NCBI GenBank assembly: GCA_963721345.1
Contig: CAVRIT010000001.1
Span: forward strand, 1,674,001-1,738,000
Direction of reading: 5' to 3'
DNA: 64,000 bases
Origin: JACDAN01 sp963721345
GTDB lineage: Bacteria > Actinomycetota > Thermoleophilia > Gaiellales > Gaiellaceae
Shown here: piece by piece, positions 20,185 to 30,373 of the stretch
How the letters are laid out: each line of letters opens with the position of its first letter
How positions within the stretch are numbered: position 1 is the stretch's first letter
Notes under the pieces: generated by a model
Databases searched by the model: none
Seen by the model: the letters and a program-made list of their open reading frames with translations, nothing else
Told to the model about the DNA's origin: nothing
Position numbers and translations under genes: made by a program

Positions 20185-21217
20185 GACTGCGGTGAGCGCC
20201 GCCCCCGCCAGGTCGCCAAGCGCACGCTTGAAGCCGGTCAGGTAGGCGCCGGCGCCCCGTCTCCATCTGCGCGCGGAGCGCCTTCGCCGAGACCGACGCG
20301 CCGCGCGCTGGAGCTCGCGCCGCTGCCGAAAGATCGGCGGGCAGTCCGCGGAGCGCATCGATCTTCGACCGCAAGCACGGGGCCTGCCTGTCCTCGCGCC
20401 GTGTACCACCCGATGTTGAGCACGTTCACGAGCAGGTGCTGGGGGAGGTAGAGCGAGCAGGAGCGGGTCGGCATGTTCTTCGCCCAGGCCCAGACGAGGT
20501 TCCGCTGCGAGTGGTAGACGGTGAACGGGCTCTCCTCGCCCGCGGTCGAGAAGCCGACGTGGTGGACGACGGCGCCGGGCACGTAGAAGCAGCGCTCGCC
20601 GAGCAGGCGCAGCCGGAAGGCGAGGTCGCTGTCCTCGTAGTACGCGAAGAAGCGTCTCGTCGAAGCCGCCTGCGTCGAGGAACGCGTCTCGCCGGTAGAG
20701 CGCCGCCGCGGCGCAGGGCGAGAAGATCTCGCCTGGTTCGAGGTGCGCCTCGGCGCAGCGGCCGTGCCGTTGTCGCGCCGCCACGCCATGCCGCCGACGT
20801 GGTAGGCGTCGCCGGTGCCGTCGACCTCGTCGGGTCGTCGGCGCGCAGGAGCAGGCTGCCGAAGAAGCTGTACTCCGGGCGGCGCTCGGCGGCCGTCGAG
20901 CAGCCGCTCGAGCCACGTCGGCTGCGGGGAAAGCGTCGGGGTTGAGGAGCGCGACCCAGTCGCAGCCCTCGGCCGCGCGCGACGCCGACGTTGTTCCCGC
21001 CGGCGAAGCCCGACGTTCTCGCTCGAGGCGGATCAGCTCGACCTCCGGGAAGCGCTCGGCGATCCGGTCCGGCTGAGCCGTCGGTCGAGGCGTTGTCGAC
21101 GACGATCGTCCGATCCGGCGGCCTCGTCTGCGCCGCCAGCGCCTCGAGGCAGCGCTCCACGATCTCGCCGCCGTTGAAGTTGACGACGACGACGGCGACG
21201 CTCGGCTGCTGCGCCAT
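20185..21217 (-). pseudogene. GT2 glycosyltransferase, frameshifted
   Basis: GT-A transferase starting at ATG 21217 with VAVVVVNFNGGEIVERCLEA, TIVVDNASTDGS and GFAGGNNVGVARG. It continues with YSFFGSLLLRADDP, AAALYRRDAFLDAGGFDET, FFAYYEDSDLAFRLRLLGER, the segment YVPGAVVHHVGFSTAG and NLVWAWAKNMPTRSCSLYLP. At least four frame changes are needed to join these. I could not find the natural stop; the 3' end given is where the convergent gene ends. Homologues of this type add rhamnose-like sugars. Its promoter is back-to-back with that of the membrane glycosyltransferase at 21249. Confidence 0.75.
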
Positions 21218-21225
21218 CGCCGCCG

Positions 21226-21231
21226 AACCTA
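21226..21231 (-). promoter_or_regulatory. Candidate -10 box, leaderless start
   Basis: Minus-strand TAGGTT, then eight bases, then ATG 21217. Confidence 0.5.
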
Positions 21232-21236
21232 GCGAC

Positions 21237-21242
21237 TACCAT
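21237..21242 (+). promoter_or_regulatory. Candidate -10 box, leaderless start
   Basis: TACCAT, then six bases, then ATG 21249. Only five bases separate it from the opposing -10 box. Confidence 0.5.
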
Positions 21243-21248
21243 CGTCCG

Positions 21249-23340
21249 ATGCCGCGGCCCGTGACGGGTCGCCGGTTGCGGAGCCGCCGCTGGTCGCTTC
21301 TGAGCGCTGGTCGTCGCTCTTTCTCCTTCCTTCCGTTCCGCTTCAACTGGGCGGTCCAGCGACCCGGCGCCCTGGATCTTCAGCGACGAGCTGCACTACT
21401 GGGAGCCGGCCAAGTCGCTCGCCTACACGGGCGCGGTCGGCGATCCGCGAGGTTGCCGGAACCGGCGGCTTCGGCATCCTCTACCCGGTCGCTGCTCGCG
21501 CCGGCCTTCCTCCTCTTCGAGCGGCTGCCGGACGCCTACGACGCGGTGAAGGCGATCAACTCGCTGCTGATGTCCCTCGCGGCGGTGCCCGTGTACTTCC
21601 TCGCGCGGCGCTACGCGGGGCTCTGGCTCTCGCTGGCCGCCGCCGCGCTGACCGTCGCGGTCCCGTCGCTGACCTACACCGGGAACGTCATGGTCGAGAA
21701 CGCGTTCTACCCGATCACCGCGGTCTGGCTGCTGCTCCTCGTCCGGATGCTCGATCGTCCGACGCTCCTCCGCCAGGGCCTCGTGATCGGCGGGCTGCTC
21801 GCCGCGGTGCTGACCAAGGTGCAGGCGGTCACGCTCGTCCCGGCGCTCGTGACGGCGATCGGGCTCGTCGTGCTGCTCGACGGCCCGTTCCGGCCGAGGC
21901 GGCTTGCGCGGGATCTCTGGCGGTTCTGGCCGACCTGGGCGCTGCTCGGCCTCGCGATCCCGGTCGCAGTCGTTCGCCAGGTGCTGCGCGACATGCCGAT
22001 GCGCGAGCTGCTCGGCGCCTACGCCGCGGTGCTCGACGTCGACTACGACGTGAACGCGCTCGTCGACTGGGCGATCTACCACGTCGCCGCGCTCGACATC
22101 GTCCTCGGGTTCGTCCCGTTCGCCGCGTTCCTGCTGATGACGATCTACGGGCTCCGGCCGGCCGCGCCGCGCGACGCTGCGGATCCTCGCGGCGGTCGGG
22201 CTCGGGACCGTCTTCTGGTTCGTGCTCGTCGTCTCGGCGTTCGCGACGACGCCGACGGTGGAGCGGATCCTCGAGCGCAACCTCTTCCACGTCGTCCCGC
22301 TCTTCTTCGTCGCGCTCGTCGCCTGGATCGCGCGGGGCGCACCGCGCCCGTGGTGGGCCGTGGCGCCGGCCGCCCTCTTCGCCGGGACGCTGACGCTGTC
22401 CCTGCCGCTGAACAGCTTCCTCAACACGACGCTGATCCACAGCACGCCGGGCCTCCTTCCGATCTGGCGCTGGCGGGACCGCGCGTTCAGCCCGGAGTCG
22501 ATCGACGAGGTCGTCGCCGTCGCCGCGATCGCAGCCGCGGCCCTGTTCGTCTCCTGCTTCCGGTTCGCTGGCTCGCGCCGCTGACGATCGCGCTGCTCGG
22601 CGTCTACTTCGGCGGCGGCGAGCCGCCCGGTGGAGGGCTTCACGCACCAGGCGTCGGTGGACGCGTACAACACGATCCGCTCGCCGCGCGACTGGATCGA
22701 CCGCGCGGTCGGGATCAAGGCCGACGTCGCGAGCCTCTACTGGTCAGGCGACCAGTTCCGCTTCTGGGAGGCCGAGATCTTCAACCGGAGCGTCGGGTCC
22801 GTCTACAGCTACCCCGGCCCCTACGACGGGCTGCCGGGGCTCGTCGACGTCGACGTCACGCGGAGGGGCGCCGTGCTCCAGGGGGATGGGTCGCCGGTGA
22901 CGGTGCGCTACCTCCTGACCGACGTGGACACGAAGCTCGGCGTGCCGATCGCGGCGGCTCAGCCCGAAGCCGCGATGGTGCTCAACCAGGTCGACGGCCC
23001 GATCGTCCTCCGCGAGCGGGTCGACGGTCTCTTCACCGACCGCTGGTCGGGCGCCCAGGCGACCTACACCCGGTTTGCCTGCGAGGGCGGCGCGGTGGTC
23101 GCGACCCTCACGAGCCCGGCCGGTGTGCATCGCACGCCGATGCCGGTCACGGCGTCCGGCGGCGCCGGCGCCCCGCAGACGGTGAGCGTCGCGCCCGCGC
23201 GCAGCGCGACGATCCGCACGCCGTTGCGACCCGACGACGGGCTCTGCCAGGTCGTCTACACGATGCCGACCGTCTCGCCCGGGCCCCAGGAGGAGCGCGT
23301 CCTCGGCGTCAAGTTCGGCTTCCGCTACGAGCCGCCGTGA
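21249..23340 (+). pseudogene. ArnT/PMT-like membrane glycosyltransferase (GT39-like), paralogue 1, frameshifted
   Basis: Large polytopic protein of the GT-C fold, which takes a sugar from a polyprenyl-phosphate donor outside the cell. Readable parts are FSDELHYWEPAKSLAYTG (the acidic loop typical of GT-C enzymes, after repair), YDAVKAINSLLMSLAAVPVY, GNVMVENAFYPITAVWLLLL, MRELLGAYAAVLDVDYDVN and VERILERNLFHVVPLFFVAL. A soluble C-terminal domain of about 220 residues (22630-23340) is intact in one frame. Roughly five frame changes lie in the membrane part. The next gene is a tandem paralogue whose ATG overlaps this stop. Confidence 0.72.
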
Positions 23341-25480
23341 TGAGCGGCCGAAGGCGGCGGAGGTCGCGGGCGAGCCCGACGAGGAGACGCCGCGGCCCGC
23401 TGCCGGTCCCGACCTGGGCGCTGCTCGCGGTGCTGATCGGTGTCTCCACGATCATCCGCCTGATCCTCGGGCTCCGCGACGACGCGGCCTGGATCTTCCC
23501 TGACGAGACGGTCTATGCGGAGCTGGCGAAGTCGCTCGCCTACACCGGCGAGTTCTCGCTCCGCGACAACCCCGGGACGAACGGCGTCGGCGTCGTCTAC
23601 CCGACGCTGATCGCGCCGGCGTACGCCCTCTTCGACCGGGTGCCGGACGCGCACGATGGCGTCAAGGCGATCAACTCGCTGCTGATGTCGCTGACGGCGA
23701 TCCCGGTCTACTTGATCGCCCGGCGGCTCGTCAGCCGCGCGCTCGCCCTCACCGCCGCGGGTCTCTCGCTGGCCATCCCGGCCATGACCTACAGCGGGCA
23801 CGGTGATGACCGAGAACGCGTTCTACCCGGTCACCGCGGTCTGGGCGCTGCTGCTGATCCGGGCGCTGGAGCGTCCCACCGTCGGGCGCCAGGCGCTCGT
23901 CGTCCTCGGCGATCGGCGTCGCGTACCTGACGCGTCCCCAGGCGGCCACGTTCGCCTTCGTGCTCGTCACGTCGGTCCTGCTCGTCGCGCTGCTCGATCA
24001 CGGACGGCACTTCTGGCGCGGGCTCTGGGCGTTCCGCGTGACGGGCGGTGCTGCTCGTTCTCGGCGCCGCGGCTGTCGTCGCCCGGCAGCTCCTGCAGCG
24101 GAGAGCGCCTCTCCGACGTCATGGGCGCGTACACGCGCTCCGCGACTACTCCTACGCCGTCGCGGCGGTCTCGCACTGGCTCCTCTACCACCTCGCCGAG
24201 CTGGTGATCATGCTCGGCGTCTTCCCCTTCGTGGCGCTCATCATCGTCGCGCGCGACGGGCTTGCGGCCCAGCGCGCTGCGGGAGCACCGCATCTTCGCC
24301 GCGGTCTCCGTCTCGATGGTCGTGTGGTTCCTGCTCGTCGTCTCGGCGTTCGCGATCGACGCCCGTCGCGCAGCGGATCGTCGAGCGCTACCTCTTCCAC
24401 GTCGCGCCGCTTCTTCTTCATCGGGCTCATGGTCTGGATCGGCCAGCGCTCGCCGCGGCCGTGGTGGGCGCTCGCGCCTGCAGCGCTCTTCACCGCCGCG
24501 CTCCCCGCAGCGCTTCCATTGAACAACTTCCTCAACGACACGGCGGTGCACGACACCGTCGGCCTGCTCGCGATCTGGCGCTGGCGCGACCGGCTCTTCA
24601 GCGCGGAGACGATCGACGAGGTCGTGATCGGCGCGGCGATCGCCGCGCGTTCTGCTCGTGGCGCTCGATCCCGCGGCGCTACGCGCATCGTGGTCCCGAT
24701 CGCGCTCTTCCTGTACTACGCAGCCGTCTCGAGGCCTGTCGAGGCGCGGATCGAACAGGCGTCGCACGGCGCCTGGGAGGCGGGGTGCGCGAGGTGCCCG
24801 ACTGGGTCGACCGCGAGCGTCGGGCCGGAGCGCCGACGTCGCGCAGGTCTGGACGGGCGGCGGCAACCACTTCGCGTTCTGGGAGAGCGGAGTTCTACAA
24901 CCGGAGCGTCGGGCCGGTCTACGCGCTGTCCCGGCCCGTACGACGCGTTCGGCCAGCGCCAGGGGGGCGATCCGGCCGGACGGCACGGCCGACTATCAGG
25001 GCCGCCCGCTGGAGCTCCCGTACGTCGTCACCGACATCTGGACGAAGCTGCGACGGCGAGCTCGTCGTCGACGAACGCGCCGACCCAGATGGCGGTCTAG
25101 CGCGTCGACGGCCCGGTGCGGATCATCGAGCAGCTCCAGGGCCTCTACCCGGACAACTGGACGAGCACGTACCTCGACTACTGGCGCTACCGGTGCAGGA
25201 GCGGCGGCTCGCTTCTCCTCGACTATCGAGACGAACCCGGTGCTGCATCCGCGGCCGTTCGTCGTCACCGTCATCGCAGCACGACGTCGTCACCGATCGC
25301 ATCCGCGTGCCCGCCGCGCCCGGCGAGGAAGGCGTTCACGGTCCGGCTGCGTCCCGCAGGACGGCGTCTGCCGCGTGCACCTCGACATCCCGGCGTCCTT
25401 CGCGGCGAAGGAGACGCCGGGCGACCTCCGCTACCTCGGGTCTGCGGATCAACTCGCTGCGCTACGTGCCGCGCGCTGAC
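23340..25480 (+). pseudogene. ArnT/PMT-like membrane glycosyltransferase (GT39-like), paralogue 2, frameshifted
   Basis: Tandem copy of the preceding gene. ATG 23340 leads to a basic N-terminus, then WIFPDETVYAELAKSLAYTG, FSLRDNPGTNGVGVVYPTL, HDGVKAINSLLMSLTAIPVY and LALTAAGLSLAIPAMTYSG in one clean frame to about 23800. Beyond that the frame changes often: LSDVMGAYTRS, RIVERYLFHVAPL, LPLNNFLNDTAVHDTVGLLA, then a soluble C-terminal domain with DNWTSTYLDYWRYRC and VCRVHLDIPASFAAKETPGD. The natural C-terminus is probably RYVPR near 25480. It likely glycosylates a periplasmic or surface acceptor from a polyprenyl-phosphate sugar. Confidence 0.7.
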
Positions 25481-26831
25481 GCTCGAGCTCGTCGAGCCGC
25501 CGCCGCAGCTCCATCGTTCTCCAGCTCGAGCTCGCGGAGCCCGTCGACGACCGCGTGCTCGAACTCGCGCTGCCGCGCCGTGTACGGCCGGATCAGGCGC
25601 ACGAGCAGTCGCCGGTAGAGCCGGCCCGAGCCCGCCGAGCCGCGACGGCGGCGCCCAGCTCGCCTGCGGGCCGTGGACAGGAAGCCCGCGGCTCGCTCTG
25701 ACGGCGTCGCACGCACCGCCCCGCCCGAGCCGGCGGCGGTGGAGCTCCGGCACGTGCTCGGACAGGAACGCGGCGGTTCGTTCGATCGAGTGATTCTCGA
25801 GGATCGTCTCGCGCCCGCGCTCGGCTCGCTCCCGCGCCTCGTCGGGCTGGTCGGACGACGCGCCGCATCAGCTCGGCCGCGTGATCGAGGTCGGGCTCGG
25901 CCCAGGTCGAGCCCGCCGGGTACGGCCCGACGTCCTCGGCGAGCTCCGTCAGCCGGTGGCGCACGAGGTAGGAGTTCTCGTCGTCCATGAACGTCAGGTT
26001 GCCCGAGTAGCCGGTCGCGATCGACCGGCTTCCCGAGCGCCATCGCCTCGGCGAGCGTCAGCCCGAAGCCCTCGCTCCGGTGGAGCGAGACCGAGCAGTC
26101 GGCGAGCGCGGTGTAGCGCGGCAACCTGCTCGGCCGGCACGAAGCCGTCGACGATGCGGATGTCCGGCCGGCCCGCGGCCGCTGCCTCGAGCGCGCCGCA
26201 GGTCGTCGGGGAAGTTGTCGCCGTTGATGCTCTTCACGACGAGCGATCGCGCCGTCGTCGGGCCCGAACGCTCGCGAGTAGGCGTCGATCAGCCCGCCGG
26301 GATTCTTCCGCGCGACCGTGCTGTGGAAGTCGAAGACGAAGCTGAAGAGGAAGCGGTCGTCGGCAGGCCGAGGTCGGCGCGGCTCACCGTCGGCCTGCCG
26401 TCGGGGGCTCCACGGGAAGCGGGAAGACGAGCGACGGGCACCGCCGTCGCGGCCCGGATCGCCTCGGCGACGAACTCGCTCGCGACCCAGACCTCGTCGA
26501 CGAACTTCAGCGCGGGCCGGAGGTAGTCCGGGAAGACGTCTCGTCTCCCAGAACCAGACCCCGACCGAGAGTCCGTCCGCGAGAGCAGCTCCCGCGCGGG
26601 GCTCTCGGCGAAGCGGATCAGGAGGTGCTCGGCGTTCAGGCAGAGCACGTTGACGTCGTGCAGCTCGCCGTCGGAGTGCTCGAACGCGTGCTCCTGCCGG
26701 TGCGGGACGTCCTCGTAAGCGATCGTCGTGTGCGGGATCCCTGCATGGCGGAGCGCCCGGTCGAGCCGCCGCGCGACCTCGCCCTGGCCGAACTCGGCGT
26801 GGAAGAAGCCGACGAGGTTGACGCCCGTCAG
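25462..26831 (-). pseudogene. GT4 glycosyltransferase, multiply frameshifted
   Basis: GT-B transferase. Pieces in order: LTGVNLVGFFHAEFGQGEVA, HTTIAYEDVPHRQEHAFEHS, VNVLCLNAEHLLIRFAES, VDEVWVASEFVAEAIRAAT, FLFSFVFDFHSTVARKNPGG, LADCSVSLHRSEGFGLTLAE (donor-site EGFG), MDDENSYLVRHRLTELAEDV and a short helical tail. No ATG/GTG fits the conserved N-terminus; CTG at 26831 overlaps the upstream TGA as CTGA, like the gene at 1090. Many frame changes occur. The 3' end overlaps the convergent membrane glycosyltransferase by about 19 bases. Confidence 0.72.
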
Positions 26832-27885
26832 CCACGGGGCTCCTCGCCGGGCGGCGGCAGGACGGGGTCGTCGAGGTCGCGCGCCGCCTGCGGCTGCGAA
26901 CGCGAGAGGGCGCCGTTGACGTCGCCGAGCACGGCGGAGTAGTGGAAGCGGCGCTCGTCGAGCCACTCGTCGAGATCCGACGGTTCTGCTGCTTCGATCC
27001 CGTCCCGCGCGTCCCCGCCGATGAGCGTGACCCGCGCGGCGGGCCACCGGTGAGCGACCTCCTGTGCGAGCCCGGCGTCTCGCACGACGAGAACCCGAAG
27101 CAACGCGATTGCGTCGCGCAGCGCGAGGAGGCGGTGTGGCCACGGTTTCGCCGCGACGACGATCGGGCGGTGCGCGAGCCGCTCGCCCCAGCGCTCGACG
27201 AACGCAGCCCGGTTCCGGCGGACGAGCTCCCGCGCCCGCTCGACGGAGCTCGAGCCGTGCTGGAGATGGACGACTCGCGCCGCGGGCTCGAGCACCGTCG
27301 GCACGCCTCGCTCGGCGAGCCTGAGGCACAGGTCTGCGTCCTCGTAGTAGCCCGGCGCGAAGCGGTCGTCGAAGCCGCCGAGCTCTCGAAATCGCTCGCG
27401 TGGGACGAGCAGGCAGGCGGCGGAGCCGTAGTCGACCTCCCGGCGGAAGGCCCAGCGGGCGTCGTCCGGCGCCGCGCCGGCGCCGAGCGGGAACGTGACG
27501 CCGTCGCGGCCCACCGAGCAACCCGCCTCCTGCAGCCGGCCGTCCTCGCCGAGCAGGAGGCCCGTCACCGCCGAGCCTTCCAGCTCGGCGCGCCGCTCCG
27601 AGCGCGGCGAGCGCGCCCGGCTCGACGATCGAGTCGCTGTTCAGGAAGCAGAGGAGCTCGGCCGCGGGCGAGCTCCGCACCGCGGTTGCACGACGGGCCG
27701 AAGCCGAGGTTGCGGTCGTTGCGGACGATCGTCGTCGCGGGCAAGCCGTCCGGAGCCGCGTCCGGCGACGCGTCGTCCACGACGATCACCTCGCGCTCCT
27801 CGCCCAGCTCGGGCGCAAGCGCCTCGAGGGCTCGTCGCGCAACCGGCCAGTTGCCGTGGACGGCCATGACGACGGACGTCTTCAT
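26828..27885 (-). CDS. GT2 glycosyltransferase (two frameshifts)
   Basis: ATG 27885 gives TSVVMAVHGNWPVARRALEA, EVIVVDDASPDAAPDGLP and NLGFGPSCNRGAELARG. After a frame change near 27690, LLCFLNSDSIVEPGALAAL carries the acidic metal site. After another near 27590, MTGLLLGEDGRLQEAGCSVG and the acceptor motif FAPGYYEDADLCLRLAERG follow. The C-terminal 130 residues (HRPIVVAAKPWPHRLLALRD onward) have no match I know and may form an extra domain. The start overlaps the stop of the small coiled-coil gene as ATGA. GT2 family is sure, the sugar unknown. Confidence 0.8.
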
Positions 27886-28196
27886 CGCCGCCGCAGCGCC
27901 TTGCCGAGCCCGCGGAGCGGCCGCGTGTAGCGAAACGAGCGGGTCTCGACGACCGAGCGGTGGCTCTCGTGCGCGGCGACGAGCTCGGCGTGGAGCTCCT
28001 CGATGCGCGCCCGAAGCGCCTCGGCGTCCTGTTCGAGCTGCGCCACGTGCTCCTCGCGTGCGTCCAGCTCCCGCTGGAGGTGCTGCGCCTGGTCGAGCAC
28101 CTCCTGCACGCGGTCCGCGAACGCGAGTCGCTCCTCCGCGACGTGGCGAGCCAGTTCCTCGTACGCGCGACGGAGCTCGTGATCGGAGGAGGCCAC
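27882..28196 (-). CDS. Small coiled-coil protein with Arg-rich tail
   Basis: A 104-residue intact protein. Residues 8-85 are a nearly uninterrupted heptad coiled coil rich in Glu, Ala, Leu and Arg (LDAREEHVAQLEQDAEALRA). The end reads ETRSFRYTRPLRGLGKALRR. A similar coil plus aromatic-Arg-x-x-x-Pro-Leu-Arg ending is fused to the methyltransferase at 35480-36502, and a variant ends the GT2 protein at 58704-59804. It is encoded between two glycosyltransferases with ATGA overlap downstream. I infer a scaffolding or oligomerising role for the neighbouring enzymes; no function is known to me. Confidence 0.7.
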   Translation of the reverse strand: MASSDHELRRAYEELARHVAEERLAFADRVQEVLDQAQHLQRELDAREEHVAQLEQDAEALRARIEELHAELVAAHESHRSVVETRSFRYTRPLRGLGKALRRR

Positions 28197-28208
28197 GTCG
28201 GCGCGAAT

Positions 28209-29400
28209 CTACGTCACGAGCGCGACGGCTCGGCGGATCTCCTCCATCGCGCGCTCCCACGTGAAGTCGCGCGCGCGCTCCCGCCCGGCGGCACCCATCT
28301 CCGCGACGAGCCCTGGATCCTTGCGGAGCTTCTCGACGGCGTCGGCGATCGCACGTCCCGTGGGCTCGACGACGAAGCCCGTCACGCCGTCCTCGACGAA
28401 CCACGTCAGGCCGCCGCCGTCGGAGCAGACGACCAGCGGCAGGCCGTAGGTCATCGCCTCGACCGCGGTCAGCCCGTAGTCCTCCAGGTACGCCGGCGCG
28501 ACGGCGCAGAGCGCGCCGGCGTAGAGCTCGTGCAGCTCGTCGCCGGACGCGTCCTCGACGAACTCGACGTTCGACCCGAAGAGCGAGAACTCGAACGACT
28601 CCGTCTCGCCGCGGTTCAGCCAGAGATCCTCGGGCTGGAGCGCGTCGAGGTCGACCGCGCTCTTGCTCAGCCGCGTGTCGAGCGCGCGAAGCCACGGGAG
28701 CCGCGACCCGACGCCGACGAGGACGCCGCGGAAAGGCGGCCAGGTACTTCAGCGCCTGGATGAAGAGCTCGGCGCGCTTGGGGAACTCGTGGCGGGTGAC
28801 GCAGATCGCGTAGTCCCCGCCGTTCCCGCGAATCCGCCTCGTCCGGGAGCTCGTCGCGGAACGCGACACCGGCGTGGTAGACGAGCACGTTGTCCGTCAG
28901 CCCGTTGAAGCGCTCGAGCCGGCCCTTGACCTCTTCGGACGCGGCCAGGAAGTACGAGACGCCCTCGTAGCGCGGCTGGTCGAGCCGCCGGACGGCCTGC
29001 GCGATCACGTCGTGGAGCTCGGGATCGGCGAAGCCGGCCGCGACGTGCACGTCGGCGAGGTCGTAGTAGATCCGGTGGTGGTGCGAGAAGACCGAGAGGT
29101 GCCGCTCGTGCTGCACGGCAAGCGACGGCGGCTGGGTCGAGACCATCAGGTCGAAGCCGGAGGTGTCCAGCTCCTCGAAGCTCTGCATCAGCGCGACGTA
29201 GCGCTGAAACTCCCAGAGCTCGGGCGCCACGTGGCGCGGGAGTGGGACGTCGTAGGGGAGGCGCGCCACGTCGATCGCGTTCAGGCCGCAGCCAGGTCAC
29301 CTCGTGGTCGAGCCGGTGGAGCTCGCGCGGCGATCCGCTCGATCACCCGCTCGTAGCCGCCGACGTAGCCGAAGTCCGGCTTCGCGATTCCGATCCGCAC
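28209..29400 (-). pseudogene. GT4 glycosyltransferase, frameshifted
   Basis: GTG 29400 gives RIGIAKPDFGYVGGYERVIE, the glycine-rich N-terminal loop of GT4 enzymes. Then come YDVPLPRHVAPELWEFQRYV, GFDLMVSTQPPSLAVQHERH, FSHHHRIYYDLADVHVAAG, YFLAASEEVKGRLERFNGL, YAICVTRHEFPKRAELFIQA and the C-terminal half with YGLTAVEAMTYGLPLVVCSD (donor site) and FTWERAMEEIRRAVALVT. Frame changes lie near 29280, 28830, 28740 and 28450. It starts four bases after a small coiled-coil gene. A pathway role in glycan extension is likely; donor unknown. Confidence 0.77.
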
Positions 29401-29403
29401 GGC

Positions 29404-29610
29404 CTAGCGGGTGCTGCCGCCGTCGAGCTTCTCGCGCAGCGCCTTCACCTCGTCCTCGAGCTCGCGGACCGCGGCCTGGAGCGTGCGGCGCCAGGTGTCG
29501 AGCTCGGGACGCGCACGCTGAAGCGCGTCGTAGGCCTGGTCGGCGCGGCGGCTTGCGGCGTGAACCTGCGCCCGGAGCTCGGCCAGCTGCCGCTCGACCT
29601 CGACCTCCAT
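29404..29610 (-). CDS. Small coiled-coil protein
   Basis: An intact 68-residue helix-forming protein (VERQLAELRAQVHAASRRAD, ELEDEVKALREKLDGG) with Leu/Ala at heptad positions and no Cys or hydrophobic membrane segment. The frame is open further upstream to CTG 29646, directly after the previous stop, which would add NRHPFDHLAHP before the Met. ATG 29610 is the conventional start. It sits four bases before the GT4 gene at 29400. Together with the genes at 27882 and 30374 it makes three stand-alone coiled-coil proteins among glycosyltransferases. Function unknown; scaffolding is an inference. Confidence 0.6.
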   Translation of the reverse strand: MEVEVERQLAELRAQVHAASRRADQAYDALQRARPELDTWRRTLQAAVRELEDEVKALREKLDGGSTR

Positions 29611-29647
29611 CGGGTGCGCGAGGTGGTCGAACGGATGCCGGTTCAGC

Positions 29648-29818
29648 TTAGATCAGCGAGCGCACGACGAAGCGCTTGGCGAAGCCTGGTACGAGTCCGC
29701 CACGCCCGCCGCCGCTTTCCGCAGCCGCCGGCTCGGGCAGCGGTGCGCCCTCCGCCCGGGCGACGACGCCCTCGACGTAGGTGATCGCGTCTCGCCGGAG
29801 CTCGGCCTGCGAGTCCAC
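29648..29818 (-). CDS. Hypothetical small protein
   Basis: A 56-residue reading frame from GTG 29818, two bases after the RmlC stop, ending at TAA 29648. It has an acidic helical start (DSQAELRRDAITYVEGVV), a Gly/Ala/Pro linker (PLPEPAAAESGGGRGG) and a basic end (GFAKRFVVRSLI). It fits neatly between two genes on the same strand, which favours it being real. I recognise no family. It may be a small partner protein of the glycosyltransferases, or a fragment of a gene whose frame has been broken. Confidence 0.45.
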   Translation of the reverse strand: MDSQAELRRDAITYVEGVVARAEGAPLPEPAAAESGGGRGGLVPGFAKRFVVRSLI

Positions 29819-29820
29819 AG

Positions 29821-30373
29821 CTACCCGCCGTAGACGAAGGGGAGCGAGTCGGCCACGTCGCGAAGCCGCGGCGCGTTCGCGTCCCGCTCGGACGGGATCA
29901 GCTCGATGTCGGGCCACTCGATCCCGACGTCCGGGTCGTCGTACTTGATCCCGGCCTCCTTCTCCGGATCGAAGTACGACGAGCACTTGTAGATCACGTC
30001 TGCCAGCTCGCTGAGGACGCAGAAGCCGTGGCCGAAGCCGTCGGGGCAGTAGAGCTGGTGAAGGTTCTCGTCGTTCAGCTCGAACGCCTCCCACTGCGCC
30101 GAAGGTCGGCGAGCCCCGGCGGAGGTCGACGACGACGTCGACGATCGAGCCCCGCGCGCAGCGCACGAGCTTCGCCATCCCGGGCTGGAAGTGCATGCCG
30201 CGCACGATCCCGTGCTTCGAGCGGGAGTGGTTGTCCTGGACGAAGTCGTCGGTGATCCCGAGCTCCGCGTAGACGTTCTTTCGGTAGGTCTCGTGGAAGA
30301 ACCCGCGGTGGTCGCCGTGGACAACGGGCTCGATCAGGACCGTGCCTTCGAGGCGACTTTCCAGCCGTTTCAC
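29821..30373 (-). CDS. rfbC: dTDP-4-dehydrorhamnose 3,5-epimerase (RmlC family), one frameshift
   Basis: Cupin epimerase of the dTDP-L-rhamnose pathway. GTG 30373 gives LEGTVLIEPVVHGDHRGFFH. Catalytic residues are visible in DNHSRSKHGIVRGMHFQPGM (His of the His-Asp pair) and ARGSIVDVVVDLRRGSPTFG. After one frame change near 30100 follow LYCPDGFGHGFCVLSELADV, YKCSSYFDPEKEAGIKYDD and VGIEWPD. Length (about 184 residues) is normal. It pairs with the RmlD gene at 33909; RmlA and RmlB are not visible here. The -10 box at 30381-30386 supports this start even though the upstream coiled-coil frame runs into it without a stop. Confidence 0.85.
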
